64,000 nt of DNA from Knoellia remsis. Its GTDB lineage: Bacteria; Actinomycetota; Actinomycetes; Actinomycetales; Dermatophilaceae. The stretch lies in the NCBI RefSeq assembly GCF_003002895.1, contig NZ_PVTI01000018.1, forward strand, positions 19,718 through 83,717, in the 5' to 3' direction. The notes beneath the pieces are model-generated. The model saw only the letters and a list, made by a program, of their open reading frames with translations, made no database searches and had not been told where the DNA came from. Shown piece by piece: positions 8,639 to 17,084 of the stretch. Each line of letters begins with the position of its first letter. Positions within the stretch are counted from its first letter, which is position 1. Position numbers and translations under genes: made by a program.

Positions 8639-9303
8639 GCCCGCCCGCTCTCAGCGATCTCGTCGAGCACGTCGACCTCCGGCAGGTAGGGGGCGAGGGC
8701 GGGCAGGTCGTCGAGGGACTGCAGCCCGAGCCGCTCGAGGAAGACCGAGGTCGTGCCGTAGAGCGTCGCCGTCGACTCGTCGTCGGTGCCGACCTCCTCG
8801 ATGAGGCCGCGGGTGAGGAGGGTGCGGATGACGCCGTCGACGTTGACGCCACGCACCGACGCGACCCGCCCGCGCGAGACCGGCTGGCGGTAGGCGATGA
8901 CGGCGAGGGTCTCGAGCGAGGCCTGGGTGAGCTTGGCCTGCTGGCCGTCGAGGATGAACCGGCTCACGACCGGGGCGTAGTCGGCGCGGCTGTACATGCG
9001 CCAGCCACCCGCGACCTGGCGCAGCGCGAATCCGCGCTGCTGTGCGGCATACCCCTCCTCGAGGCCCTCGAGGGCCTCCTCCACGTCGGGGACGGGAACC
9101 TCGAGCGCGGAGGCGAGGGCCACCTCGGTGACCGGCTCGTCGACGACCATGAGGATGGCCTCGATGGCGCTTGGCAGGCCGCCGGGGACGTCGCCGACGT
9201 CGAAGGCGAGCTGTTCGGCCTCGGTCGGCCCGTCCGGCTCGACCGGCCCGTTCGGCTCGGGCGTCACGTCGTCCGTTTGTGCGGCATCAGTGGTGTCAGT
9301 CAT
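8635..9303 (-). CDS. scpB: Segregation and condensation protein B
   Basis: A 222-residue protein with the double winged-helix ScpB fold. Family blocks include A-I-L-M-V-V-D-E-P-V-T, Y-A-A-Q-Q-R-G-F-A-L-R-Q-V-A-G-G-W-R, S-L-E-T-L-A-V-I-A-Y-R-Q-P-V-S-R, and R-G-V-N-V-D-G-V-I-R-T-L. An acidic 40-residue N-terminus precedes it. ScpB dimers bind ScpA and regulate SMC in chromosome condensation. It overlaps scpA upstream by eight bases and rluB downstream by four, so the three are one translational unit. Confidence 0.96.
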   Translation of the reverse strand: MTDTTDAAQTDDVTPEPNGPVEPDGPTEAEQLAFDVGDVPGGLPSAIEAILMVVDEPVTEVALASALEVPVPDVEEALEGLEEGYAAQQRGFALRQVAGGWRMYSRADYAPVVSRFILDGQQAKLTQASLETLAVIAYRQPVSRGRVASVRGVNVDGVIRTLLTRGLIEEVGTDDESTATLYGTTSVFLERLGLQSLDDLPALAPYLPEVDVLDEIAESGRA

Positions 9304-10246
9304 GGTCAGCCTCTCGCTGATCAGGGGTGGCGTCGTCGGGGTTCTGGTCCGGCGCGGGTTCGCCGGTTCGGTCCTCGGAAGGCGCGGCCTCGTCGAACTC
9401 GTCGGTGACCTCGATATCGCCCTCCATCGCGCCCGTCCAGCGGACGGTGAGCTCGCCGAGCGCCTCGGCCTGCTCGAAGCTGATCGAGGCCTCGCGGAAG
9501 AGCTCGAGGAGGGCGAGGAACCGGGCGACGATGACGAGGGTGTTGTCGGCGTCGCGCACGAGCGTGCGGAACGACGCGACCCGCTCGCGGCGCAGCCGCT
9601 CGCCGATGATCGTTGCCTGCTCGCGCACGCTCACCGCCGGGGCATGCAGGTGCGCCAGTCCGACGGTGTCCGGGGTCTTGGGGGTGAGCGCCCGCGCGGC
9701 GATCATCGCGAGCTGCTCCGGCGTCACCGACCAGATGAGCTCGGGCAGGAGCTTGGCGAACTGCGGCTCGATGCCGGCCTGGCGCGGGGTCATCCGGCCG
9801 GCCGTCGCCATCCGCTCGCCGAACGTGTGCGCGATGTCCTTGAAGGCGCGGTACTGCAGCAGCCGCGCGAAGAGCAGGTCGCGGGCCTCGATGAGGGCGA
9901 GGTCCTCCTCATCCTCCGGGCTCAGCTGCGGCAGGAGGCGCGCGGCCTTGAGGTCGAGCAGGGTCGCCGCGACGAGGAGGAACTCCGACGCCTGCGAGAG
10001 GTCCCACCCCGCGTCGCCCTTGGCCTGCTCGGCCCGGATGTGCGCAATGAACTCGTCGGTGACCTTCGCGAGGGCGATCTCGGTGATGTCGAGCTTGTGC
10101 TTCGAGATGAGCCCGAGCAAAAGGTCGAAGGGTCCGGAGAAGTTCTCGAGGTGGACCTCGAAGGGGCTCGCCGCGGCCCGACGGGTGATGACGCCGCCGG
10201 GGGCGTCGGTCACGGCGTCGGGCGCGGTGTCAGGCTGCTCCGCCAC
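9296..10246 (-). CDS. scpA: Segregation and condensation protein A (kleisin)
   Basis: About 316 residues. The N-terminal kleisin motif F-E-V-H-L-E-N-F-S-G-P-F-D-L-L-L-G-L-I-S is followed by L-D-I-T-E-I-A-L-A, and the C-terminal winged helix contains S-F-E-Q-A-E-A-L-G-E-L-T-V-R-W. The tail is acidic. I chose the GTG (V-A-E-Q-P-D) because a GGAG lies upstream and it overlaps parA by only 17 bases; an ATG 42 bases further upstream stays in frame. It bridges SMC heads. Order parA-scpA-scpB is conserved in actinobacteria. Confidence 0.94.
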   Translation of the reverse strand: MAEQPDTAPDAVTDAPGGVITRRAAASPFEVHLENFSGPFDLLLGLISKHKLDITEIALAKVTDEFIAHIRAEQAKGDAGWDLSQASEFLLVAATLLDLKAARLLPQLSPEDEEDLALIEARDLLFARLLQYRAFKDIAHTFGERMATAGRMTPRQAGIEPQFAKLLPELIWSVTPEQLAMIAARALTPKTPDTVGLAHLHAPAVSVREQATIIGERLRRERVASFRTLVRDADNTLVIVARFLALLELFREASISFEQAEALGELTVRWTGAMEGDIEVTDEFDEAAPSEDRTGEPAPDQNPDDATPDQREADHD

Positions 10247-11288
10247 GGGAGATGAGCTCCCTCGCGAGCTGCCGGTAGGCCCCGGCACCCTTGTGCGTCG
10301 AGTCGTAGGTCGTGATCGGCTCGGCGGCCAGGGTCGCGTCGGGGAACTTCACCGTGCGGCTGATGACGGTGTGGAACACCTGGTCGCCGAAGTGCTCGAC
10401 GACGCTGGCGACGACCTCGCGCGAGTGCAGGGTGCGACCGTCGAACATCGTCGCGAGGATGCCGTCGATCTGCAGGCGCGGGTTGAGCCGGTCGGTGATC
10501 TTCTCGATCGTCTCGACGAGCAGGGCGACGCCGCGCATCGCGAAGAACTCGCACTCGAGCGGGATGAGCACGCCGTGCGCCGCGGTGAGGGCGTTGACGG
10601 TGAGCAGGCCGAGCGAGGGCTGGCAGTCGATGAGGATGACGTCGTAGTCGTCGAGGATGGGCCGCATGACCCGGGCGAGGATCTGCTCGCGCGCGACCTC
10701 GCCGACGAGCTGGACCTCGGCGGCCGAGAGGTCGATGTTGGCGGGCAGGACGTCGAGGCCCTCGACCTTGGTGTGCTGGATGACGTCGCGTACGTCGTGG
10801 CCGCGCTCGGTGAGCAGGTTGTAGACGGTGACGTCGAGGTCGTGCGTCGCGATGCCGAGGCCGACCGAGAGCGCGCCCTGCGGGTCGAAGTCGACGAGGA
10901 GCACCTTGCGGCCGTACTCCGCCAGTGCGGCACCGAGGTTGATCGTCGTCGTCGTCTTGCCGACGCCGCCCTTCTGGTTGCACATGGCGATCACGCGGGC
11001 CGGGCCGTGCGCCGTGAGCGGCTGCGGCTCGGGGAAGCTCGGGAGCGGGCGACCGGTCGGGCCGAGCTGGCCGTCTCCGGCCTCCTCGGTGCCGGGGAGG
11101 TGACCGGAGCGGTTCGTCGCCGGGACCGGCTCGTTGGCGGGCGGCATCGGCTCGGGCTCGGGGCCGGGTCGGGTCGCCGGTCGTTCAGTGGCGTGCGTGG
11201 CGTCCTGTGTCGTCTGGGTCGACTCGGTCGGCTGGTCGGCCGTCTCGTCGGTCGACGGCATCACGGTCTGGGTCTCTGACGAGTCCAT
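10230..11288 (-). CDS. parA: ParA/Soj-family ATPase
   Basis: A 352-residue protein. The first 95 residues are disordered, rich in Thr, Pro and Glu. The deviant Walker A C-N-Q-K-G-G-V-G-K-T-T-T follows at about 103-114, then V-D-F-D-P-Q-G-A-L-S, and Walker B L-I-D-C-Q-P-S-L-G-L-L. This is the ParA copy adjacent to scpA, distinct from the origin-proximal parAB operon; no parB follows. A role in chromosome segregation together with ScpAB is inferred from family and position. Confidence 0.92.
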   Translation of the reverse strand: MDSSETQTVMPSTDETADQPTESTQTTQDATHATERPATRPGPEPEPMPPANEPVPATNRSGHLPGTEEAGDGQLGPTGRPLPSFPEPQPLTAHGPARVIAMCNQKGGVGKTTTTINLGAALAEYGRKVLLVDFDPQGALSVGLGIATHDLDVTVYNLLTERGHDVRDVIQHTKVEGLDVLPANIDLSAAEVQLVGEVAREQILARVMRPILDDYDVILIDCQPSLGLLTVNALTAAHGVLIPLECEFFAMRGVALLVETIEKITDRLNPRLQIDGILATMFDGRTLHSREVVASVVEHFGDQVFHTVISRTVKFPDATLAAEPITTYDSTHKGAGAYRQLARELISRGGAA

Positions 11289-11344
11289 CTCTCTCCCGGA
11301 ACAGGTCGTGCGCGGTCAGCGTCCCGCTGATCGCACCGACACTA

Positions 11345-12277
11345 TCAGCGGGCGCGGGGGTGGCTCTGGGCATAGACCTCGCGCAGCTGCTGCACGGTCA
11401 CGAGCGTGTAGACCTGCGTCGTCGTCACCGAGGCGTGGCCGAGCAGCTCCTGCACGACCCGGACGTCAGCGCCGCCCTCGAGCAGGTGCGTCGCGAACGA
11501 GTGTCGCAGCGTGTGCGGCGAGATGTGCCCCGTGAGGTCGGCCCGCTCCGCCGCGGCGCGCAGCAGCGTCCAGGCGCTCTGCCGCGAGAGGCGCGACCCG
11601 CGCTGGTTGAGGAAGATCGCCGGAGTGCCCTTGCCCTTGGCCGCGAGGGCCGGTCGCCCGCGGACGAGGTATGCCGTGAGGGCCTCGCGTGCGTACGACC
11701 CCAGCGGCACGAGCCGCTGCTTGCCGCCCTTGCCCTCGAGGCGCACGACCGGCTGCTCCGCGTCGGTGGCGACGTCGTCGATGTCGAGGCCGACCGCCTC
11801 GGAGATGCGGGCGCCTGTCCCGTAGAGCACCTCGAGCAGCGCCCGGTCCCGCAGGCTCGCCGGGGTGTCCCCCACCGACGCGGCGTCGAGCAGGCGCTCG
11901 ACCTCGGGCAGGCTGATCGCCTTGGGCAGCCGCGCGGGTGGCGGCGGCGGGCTCACCGCGGCCGCCGGGTCGGCGTCGAGGTCGCCCTCCATCGCGAGGA
12001 ACCGGTGCAGGCCGCGCACCGCGACCAGGGTGCGCGCAGCACTGTTGGCCGCCAGCGGCGGGTGCTCGTCGTCACCCTCACGCAGCCGCGCGAGGAAGTC
12101 GGTCACGTGCGTCTCGGTCACCGTGTCGGGGTCGCTCACCCCGACCGAGGAGAGGTATGCCGTCCAGCGGCCGATGTCGCGCCGGTACGCCTTGAGCGTG
12201 TTGGCCGAGACCCCGCGCTCGACGTCGAGGTGGGTCAGCCAGCCGCGGGCGGCCCGCTCGATCGGCGTGGCAGACAC
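11345..12277 (-). CDS. xerD: Site-specific tyrosine recombinase XerD
   Basis: A 310-residue recombinase. The N-terminal SAM-like core-binding domain includes [13 protein letters not shown]. The catalytic domain shows all active-site elements: G-A-R-I-S-E (Arg), G-K-G-G-K-Q-R (Lys), [10 protein letters not shown] (His and Arg), [12 protein letters not shown] (His and nucleophilic Tyr). It resolves chromosome dimers at dif with XerC. The start is the GTG one base beyond the ald stop (V-S-A-T-P-I-E-R); the open frame extends upstream through ald without family similarity. Operon order ald-xerD-parA-scpAB. Confidence 0.95.
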   Translation of the reverse strand: MSATPIERAARGWLTHLDVERGVSANTLKAYRRDIGRWTAYLSSVGVSDPDTVTETHVTDFLARLREGDDEHPPLAANSAARTLVAVRGLHRFLAMEGDLDADPAAAVSPPPPPARLPKAISLPEVERLLDAASVGDTPASLRDRALLEVLYGTGARISEAVGLDIDDVATDAEQPVVRLEGKGGKQRLVPLGSYAREALTAYLVRGRPALAAKGKGTPAIFLNQRGSRLSRQSAWTLLRAAAERADLTGHISPHTLRHSFATHLLEGGADVRVVQELLGHASVTTTQVYTLVTVQQLREVYAQSHPRAR

Positions 12278-12278
12278 G

Positions 12279-13394
12279 TCAGGCGAGAGCCTCCGCGAGG
12301 TCACCGGACGGCATACCGTGCGCCTCGGCGACGGGACCGTAGACGACCTCACCGGCGTGGGTGTTGAGACCGAGCGCGAGCGAGGCGTCCGCGCGGCAGG
12401 CCTCGCGCCACCCCTGGTCGGCGAGGCGGACGGCATACGGCAGGGTCGCGTTGGTGAGCGCCCACGTCGAGGTGTTGGGCACGGCGCCCGGCATGTTCGC
12501 GACGCAGTAGAAGATCGAGTCGTGCACCTGGTAGGTCGGGTCCGCGTGCGTCGTCGGGCGGGTGTCCTCGAAGCAGCCGCCCTGGTCGACGGCGATGTCG
12601 ACGAGGACCGAGCCGGGCTTCATCTGCGAGACGAGCTCGTTCGTCACGAGCTTGGGTGCCTTGGCGCCGGGGATGAGGACGGCCCCGATGACCATGTCGG
12701 CCTCCATGACCTGCTGACGGATCGCGAGCGTCGAGGAGGCGAGGCCGTGGACGCGGTTGTTGTAGCGCCAGAAACTCATCCGCAGCTTGTCGAGGTCGGT
12801 ATCGAGGAGGGTGACGTCGGCGCCCATGCCCAGCGCGATGTTCGCGGCGTTCTGACCGGAGACGCCCGCGCCGATGATGACGACCTTGGCGTTGGCGACA
12901 CCGCCGACGCCGCCCATGAGGACGCCGCGGCCGCCCTGCGGCTTCATGAGGGCGTAGGCACCGACCTGTGGCGCGAGGCAGCCAGCGACCTCGGACATCG
13001 GGTAGAGCAGCGGCAGCAGCCCGCTGGGGAGCTGGACGGTCTCGTAGGCGATCGATGTCGTCCGCTTGGCGACGAGCTCCTTGGTGAGCGGCTCGTCGGC
13101 GGCGAGGTGGAGATAGGTGAAGAGGGTCAGGTCCTCGCGGAGGCGGTGGTACTCCTCGGCGATCGGCTCCTTGACCTTCATGACCATCTCGGCGTCGCCC
13201 CAGACGTCGTCGGCGTCGTCGACGATGCGCGCACCCTGGCTTGCGAACTCCTCGTCGGTGATCGACGAGCCGAGGCCGGCACCCTTCTGGACGAGGACCT
13301 CGTGGCCGTGGCCGACGAGCTCGTGGACGCCGACGGGCGTGATGCCCACCCGGAACTCGTTGTTCTTGACCTCGCTGGGGACGCCGATGCGCAC
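12279..13394 (-). CDS. ald: Alanine dehydrogenase
   Basis: A 371-residue enzyme of the usual length. It begins [16 protein letters not shown] (GTG start, with AAGGAG seven bases upstream). The catalytic region contains M-V-M-K-V-K-E-P and F-T-Y-L-H-L-A-A. The NAD fold contains [13 protein letters not shown], and [12 protein letters not shown] is the alanine dehydrogenase signature. It catalyses reversible NAD-dependent conversion of alanine to pyruvate and ammonia. It leads the ald-xerD-parA-scpAB-rluB run and is divergent from the membrane protein on its right. Confidence 0.96.
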   Translation of the reverse strand: MRIGVPSEVKNNEFRVGITPVGVHELVGHGHEVLVQKGAGLGSSITDEEFASQGARIVDDADDVWGDAEMVMKVKEPIAEEYHRLREDLTLFTYLHLAADEPLTKELVAKRTTSIAYETVQLPSGLLPLLYPMSEVAGCLAPQVGAYALMKPQGGRGVLMGGVGGVANAKVVIIGAGVSGQNAANIALGMGADVTLLDTDLDKLRMSFWRYNNRVHGLASSTLAIRQQVMEADMVIGAVLIPGAKAPKLVTNELVSQMKPGSVLVDIAVDQGGCFEDTRPTTHADPTYQVHDSIFYCVANMPGAVPNTSTWALTNATLPYAVRLADQGWREACRADASLALGLNTHAGEVVYGPVAEAHGMPSGDLAEALA

Positions 13395-13492
13395 GGGAGA
13401 CTCCTTCGTCAGGCGGCGGTGGGTGTGCCGCCGGGACTTGCGTGACTGCGGTGGGACGCGGTGGGTGTGCCGCGAGTGCGAGTCTAGGACCC

Positions 13493-14110
13493 GTGAAGCT
13501 CTATGCAGACCTGCCCGGTCGTCGCCTCGTCCAGATCCTCGCTGACCTCGGCATGGTGGCCTGGGTCATCGTGTGGGTCTGGGTCGGGCGGCGCGTCCAC
13601 GACGTGACGATGGCGCTCGCCGAGCCGGGGCGCCGGCTCGAGGGTGCGGGTGCCGGGCTGCGCGACCGGCTCACCTCTGCCGGTAACAACGTCGACGACC
13701 TGCCGATCCTCGACGACCGGATCGCGGAGCCGTTCCGGTCGGCCGCGGGTGCGGGGACCTCGATCGAGGACGCGGGCCGTGATCTCGTGACGGCGGTGGA
13801 GCGGTTCGCCCTCGTCATCGGGTGGACGACGGCGCTCGTCCCGATCCTCATCATCGTGCTGTGGTGGGCGCTCGCGCGGGGCCGGTTCGTGCGACGGGCG
13901 ACGGCGGCTCAGCGGTTCGTCGACGCCGACGACGACCTCGACCTCTTCGCGTTGCGGGCCATGGCGAACCAGCCGATGGCAGCGCTCGCTCGCGTCTCGG
14001 ACGACCCGAGTGGCGCGTGGCGGCGCGGCGACCGCGAGACGATCAGGGCGCTGGCCCTGCTCGAGCTCAAGGACTCCGGCCTCCGCCCACCGCCCGCTCT
14101 CCCCCACTGA
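13493..14110 (+). CDS. Two-TM membrane protein of unknown function
   Basis: About 205 residues from a GTG (V-K-L-Y-A-D-L-P-G). Hydrophobic segments lie at roughly 14-32 (M-V-A-W-V-I-V-W-V-W-V) and 104-127 (F-A-L-V-I-G-W-T-T-A-L-V-P-I-L-I), with a presumably extracytoplasmic loop between them. The tail is cytoplasmic with an A-L-A-L-L-E-L-K segment. I recognise no named family, although such proteins occur as conserved hypotheticals in Micrococcales. Its TGA stop lies inside the left arm of the hairpin that also contains the hisS stop. Confidence 0.75.
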   Translation: MKLYADLPGRRLVQILADLGMVAWVIVWVWVGRRVHDVTMALAEPGRRLEGAGAGLRDRLTSAGNNVDDLPILDDRIAEPFRSAAGAGTSIEDAGRDLVTAVERFALVIGWTTALVPILIIVLWWALARGRFVRRATAAQRFVDADDDLDLFALRAMANQPMAALARVSDDPSGAWRRGDRETIRALALLELKDSGLRPPPALPH

Positions 14111-14155
14111 TTGCGCACAGTTCGCAGCCTCGGAGGCGAACTGTGCGCAATCAGT
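14106..14155. terminator. 20-bp inverted repeat between convergent genes
   Basis: Arms ACTGATTGCGCACAGTTCGC and its exact complement are separated by a 10-base loop. The TGA in the left arm is the stop of the membrane protein and its mirror image in the right arm is the stop of hisS, so both genes end inside the stem. A bidirectional intrinsic terminator is the simplest reading, although no U-tract is present. The core TTGCGCACAGTTCGCAG recurs near 48.34 kb. Confidence 0.85.
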
Positions 14156-15518
14156 CGGAGGTGTGGGCCGGGGCGGAGACGGTCGGGTGGAGGTCCTCGG
14201 CGGGCGGTGACCAGGACGATGCATCGGCGTCGACCTGCTCACCGGAACGGATGTCCTTGACCTGGTCACCCCCGGACTCGGCGGCACCCGGGAACCACAC
14301 GAACGGCATACCGCGCCGCTCTGCATACCGGATCTGCTTGCCGAACTTCGCCGCCTTCGGCGCCACTTCGCACGGTATGCCGCGTGCGCGCAGCGCGGTC
14401 GCGACCCGTTGTGAGGTGGGCCGGTCCGCGTCGTCGTTGACGGCCACGAGGACCGCGGCCGGGGTGGCCCGGGACGCGACGAGCAGGCCCTCGGCGAGGA
14501 CGAGCCCGAGCAGCCGCGAGACGCCGATGGAGATGCCGACGCCGGGATAGGTCGTCCTGCCGTCACTGGCCAGCGCGTCGTAGCGGCCGCCGGAGCAGAA
14601 CGACCCCCATGACTCGTAGCCCTCGAGCTGGGTCTCGTAGACGGTGCCCGTGTAGTAGTCGAGGCCGCGGGCGATCTTGAGGTCGGCGACCATCGCGCCG
14701 GGCGCGTTCTCCATGCCGTTGCGGATGACCGCGGCGAGGGCGTCGAGGCCGGTGTCGAGGGTGGGGTGCTTGACGCCGAGGGTGCGGACCCGCTCGACGA
14801 AGCTCGTGTCCTCGGTGCGGATCGAGGCCAGCGCGAGGCACTGGTCGGCCTGCTCGTCGGTACGGCCGGCCTCGACGAGGAGCGCCTTGACCTTGTCCGG
14901 GCCGATCTTGTCGAGCTTGTCGACGATGCGCAGCGTGCCGATGATGTCGTCGGGCGCGATGCCGATGCCGAGGTAGAACCCCTCGGCAATACGCCGGTCG
15001 CTCACCTGGATCGTCATCCGCCCGATGGGCAGTCGGGCGAAGATCTCGGCCATGACGAGCGGGATCTCGGCCTCGAAGTGCGGGGCCAGCTCACCGACGT
15101 CGACGATGTCGATGTCGGCCTGGGTGAACTCGCGGTACCGCCCCTCCTGGGGCCGTTCGCCACGCCACACCTTCTGGATCTGGTAGCGGCGGTAGGGGAA
15201 CGTCAGCTTGCCGGCGTTCTCGAGGACGAAGCGCGCGAAGGGCACCGTGAGGTCGAAGTGCAGCCCGAGGTCGGGGTCGCGCGACGAGCCCTCTCCCTTG
15301 GCGGCCGACGCGTCGGCGAGGCGGGTCACGCCGTAGATCTCCTTGTCGGCGTCGCCACCCTTGCCGAGCAGCCGCTCGACCGGCTCGACGGCGCGCGTCT
15401 CGAGGGAGGTGAACCCGTGCAACTCGAAGGTCTCGCGGACGATGTCGAGGACGTGCTGCTCGACGATGCGCTCTGCCGGGAGGTACTCGGGGAATCCGCT
15501 CAGCTTGGTGACCTTCAC
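14151..15518 (-). CDS. hisS: Histidyl-tRNA synthetase
   Basis: A 455-residue class II synthetase. Motif 1 region is around the N-terminal L-S-G-F-P-E-Y-L-P. L-H-F-D-L-T-V-P-F-A-R and K-V-W-R-G-E-R-P-Q-E-G-R-Y-R-E-F-T-Q form motif 2. A-R-G-L-D-Y-Y-T-G-T-V-Y-E is the histidine-binding HisA motif, and G-V-G-I-S-I-G-V-S-R-L motif 3. The anticodon-binding domain follows. It is the long R-Y-R-E-F-T-Q type common in actinobacteria. The GTG start overlaps the MBL-hydrolase stop (GTGA). Confidence 0.96.
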   Translation of the reverse strand: MKVTKLSGFPEYLPAERIVEQHVLDIVRETFELHGFTSLETRAVEPVERLLGKGGDADKEIYGVTRLADASAAKGEGSSRDPDLGLHFDLTVPFARFVLENAGKLTFPYRRYQIQKVWRGERPQEGRYREFTQADIDIVDVGELAPHFEAEIPLVMAEIFARLPIGRMTIQVSDRRIAEGFYLGIGIAPDDIIGTLRIVDKLDKIGPDKVKALLVEAGRTDEQADQCLALASIRTEDTSFVERVRTLGVKHPTLDTGLDALAAVIRNGMENAPGAMVADLKIARGLDYYTGTVYETQLEGYESWGSFCSGGRYDALASDGRTTYPGVGISIGVSRLLGLVLAEGLLVASRATPAAVLVAVNDDADRPTSQRVATALRARGIPCEVAPKAAKFGKQIRYAERRGMPFVWFPGAAESGGDQVKDIRSGEQVDADASSWSPPAEDLHPTVSAPAHTSD

Positions 15519-16216
15519 GCGCCCAATCCTTGCAGGTACGGGTTCGTGCCCCGCTCCCGGCGCATCGTCGTCGCCGGGCCGTGCCCGGGCAGGACGAGGG
15601 TGGAGTCCTCGAGCGGCATCACGACGTCGCGCAGCGACCGCTGCATCGCGTCGCCGTCGCCACCGGGCAGGTCGGTCCGCCCGATGGAGCCGGCGAAGAG
15701 CACGTCGCCGGTGACCATCGTCCGGTCGAGCTCCTCGGGTGCGCGCACGCCGTCGGGCAGCCGGTCGAACCCGAACATCACCGACCCCTCGGTGTGCCCC
15801 GGCGCGTGCAGCACCTCGAGGTCGAGTCCGGCGAGCGTGAGCGTCTCGCGGTCGGTGACCTCGACGACGTTGCTCGGCTCCTGCCACGTCGCCTTCGTCC
15901 CGAACTGCTGCTCGAGCATCCCGACGATGCCGGGGCTGGCCGACCCGAGCGGGTCGGTGAGGCGGTAGCGGTCGTCGCTGTGGATGTATGCCGCGGTGTC
16001 GCCGCCGCAGACCGGCGTCACCGAGTAGACGTGGTCGACGTGGCCGTGGGTGAGCAGCACCGCGGCCGGCTTGAGCCGGTGCTCGGTGAGCACCTCGCGC
16101 AGGGTCTCCTCGATGCCGATGCCCGGGTCGACGATGACGCACTCCTCGCCTTCGCCGGGGGCGATGACGTAGCAGTTGGTCGCGAAGGCGGCGGCGGGGA
16201 AGGCGATCGTCAGCAC
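15515..16216 (-). CDS. Metallo-beta-lactamase-fold hydrolase, glyoxalase II-like
   Basis: A 233-residue protein with the binuclear metal motif T-H-G-H-V-D-H (about 57-63), a second His in A-P-G-H-T-E-G-S, the bridging Asp in M-V-T-G-D-V-L-F, and the last His in L-P-G-H-G-P. That is the YcbL/glyoxalase II-like subgroup. Upstream of hisS and overlapping it, this is the standard actinobacterial relA-DUF349-PPIase-MBL-hisS neighbourhood. The GTG start (V-L-T-I-A-F-P-A) leaves 76 bases to the divergent cyclophilin gene. The true thioester substrate is unknown. Confidence 0.9.
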   Translation of the reverse strand: MLTIAFPAAAFATNCYVIAPGEGEECVIVDPGIGIEETLREVLTEHRLKPAAVLLTHGHVDHVYSVTPVCGGDTAAYIHSDDRYRLTDPLGSASPGIVGMLEQQFGTKATWQEPSNVVEVTDRETLTLAGLDLEVLHAPGHTEGSVMFGFDRLPDGVRAPEELDRTMVTGDVLFAGSIGRTDLPGGDGDAMQRSLRDVVMPLEDSTLVLPGHGPATTMRRERGTNPYLQGLGA

Positions 16217-16292
16217 GTTCCCGACCCTATCGATCGGCGCGGTCGGGCACTCCGGCGAGCGGGCCACATACAGGCTCCCTACACTCACCTGC

Positions 16293-17081
16293 GTGACGAA
16301 GAAGCAGGAGCGCGACCGGGCCCGGCGCCGGTGGGAGAAGCAGCAGGCGACCCAGCAGGCGAAGGCCGAGAAGCAGGCCCGGCTCAAGAGGATCGCCGCC
16401 ATCGTGGCGACCGTCGCCGTCGTCGGTGGCCTCGTCGGTGCACTCGCCTGGCGGATGAAGCCCGAGCCCGACCCGGAGCCGCAGCGCACGGCTGCCGGGT
16501 GCGAGATGCCTCCCGAGCCGCTCGGAACGACGGCGAAGCTCGAGCTACCCGACAAGGCCACGGCAGCGGGCAAGACCTACACCGCGACGCTCACGACGAA
16601 CTGCGGCGACATCGTCCTCGAGCTCGACGGCACCAAGGCGCCGCAGGCCGTCGCGTCGTTCGTCCAGCTCGCCAAGGCCGACTACTGGCTCAACTCCCCC
16701 TGCCACCGTCTTGGCACCGGTGAGGGGTTCAAGCTGCTCCAGTGCGGTGACCCCACCGGTGGTGGACAGGGCACGCCGGGCTACGGCTTCGCGGTCGAGA
16801 ACGCCCCCAAGGACGGCACGTACCCTCGCGGCACCGTGGCCATGGCCCGGACGCAGGACCCGAAGAAGGGCAACGGCGGCCAGTTCTTCCTCGTCAACGG
16901 TGAGACGAAGCTGCCCGACCCGAACGGGTACACGATTTTCGGGACCATCACGCAAGGGTTGGATATCGTCGACAAGGTCGCCGCAGCAGGGGTCCAACCC
17001 GGCGGCGAGTCGGAGACCACCGGCGCCCCCGCGGCGCCCATCAGCATCCTGCGGGTTGCTGTGACCGAGAAGAAGGCGTGA
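16293..17081 (+). CDS. Membrane-anchored cyclophilin-type peptidyl-prolyl isomerase
   Basis: About 262 residues from a GTG (V-T-K-K-Q-E-R-D-R). Parts: a highly charged cytoplasmic N-terminus, one membrane segment at about 34-53, then an exported cyclophilin domain from about 85. Cyclophilin blocks visible are F-V-Q-L-A-K-A-D-Y, the R in C-H-R-L, A-M-A-R-T-Q-D-P, G-N-G-G-Q-F-F-L-V and F-G-T-I-T-Q-G-L-D-I-V. It should isomerise prolyl bonds outside the membrane. It is the leader of a two-gene plus-strand unit with the DUF349 protein, three bases apart. Confidence 0.93.
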   Translation: MTKKQERDRARRRWEKQQATQQAKAEKQARLKRIAAIVATVAVVGGLVGALAWRMKPEPDPEPQRTAAGCEMPPEPLGTTAKLELPDKATAAGKTYTATLTTNCGDIVLELDGTKAPQAVASFVQLAKADYWLNSPCHRLGTGEGFKLLQCGDPTGGGQGTPGYGFAVENAPKDGTYPRGTVAMARTQDPKKGNGGQFFLVNGETKLPDPNGYTIFGTITQGLDIVDKVAAAGVQPGGESETTGAPAAPISILRVAVTEKKA

Positions 17082-17084
17082 GCC

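Noticed and set aside
7670..8852. Long frame fused in phase to tyrA through rluB and into scpB
   Set aside because: Arg/Gly-rich shadow of rluB and scpB; the family match begins only near the tyrA start.
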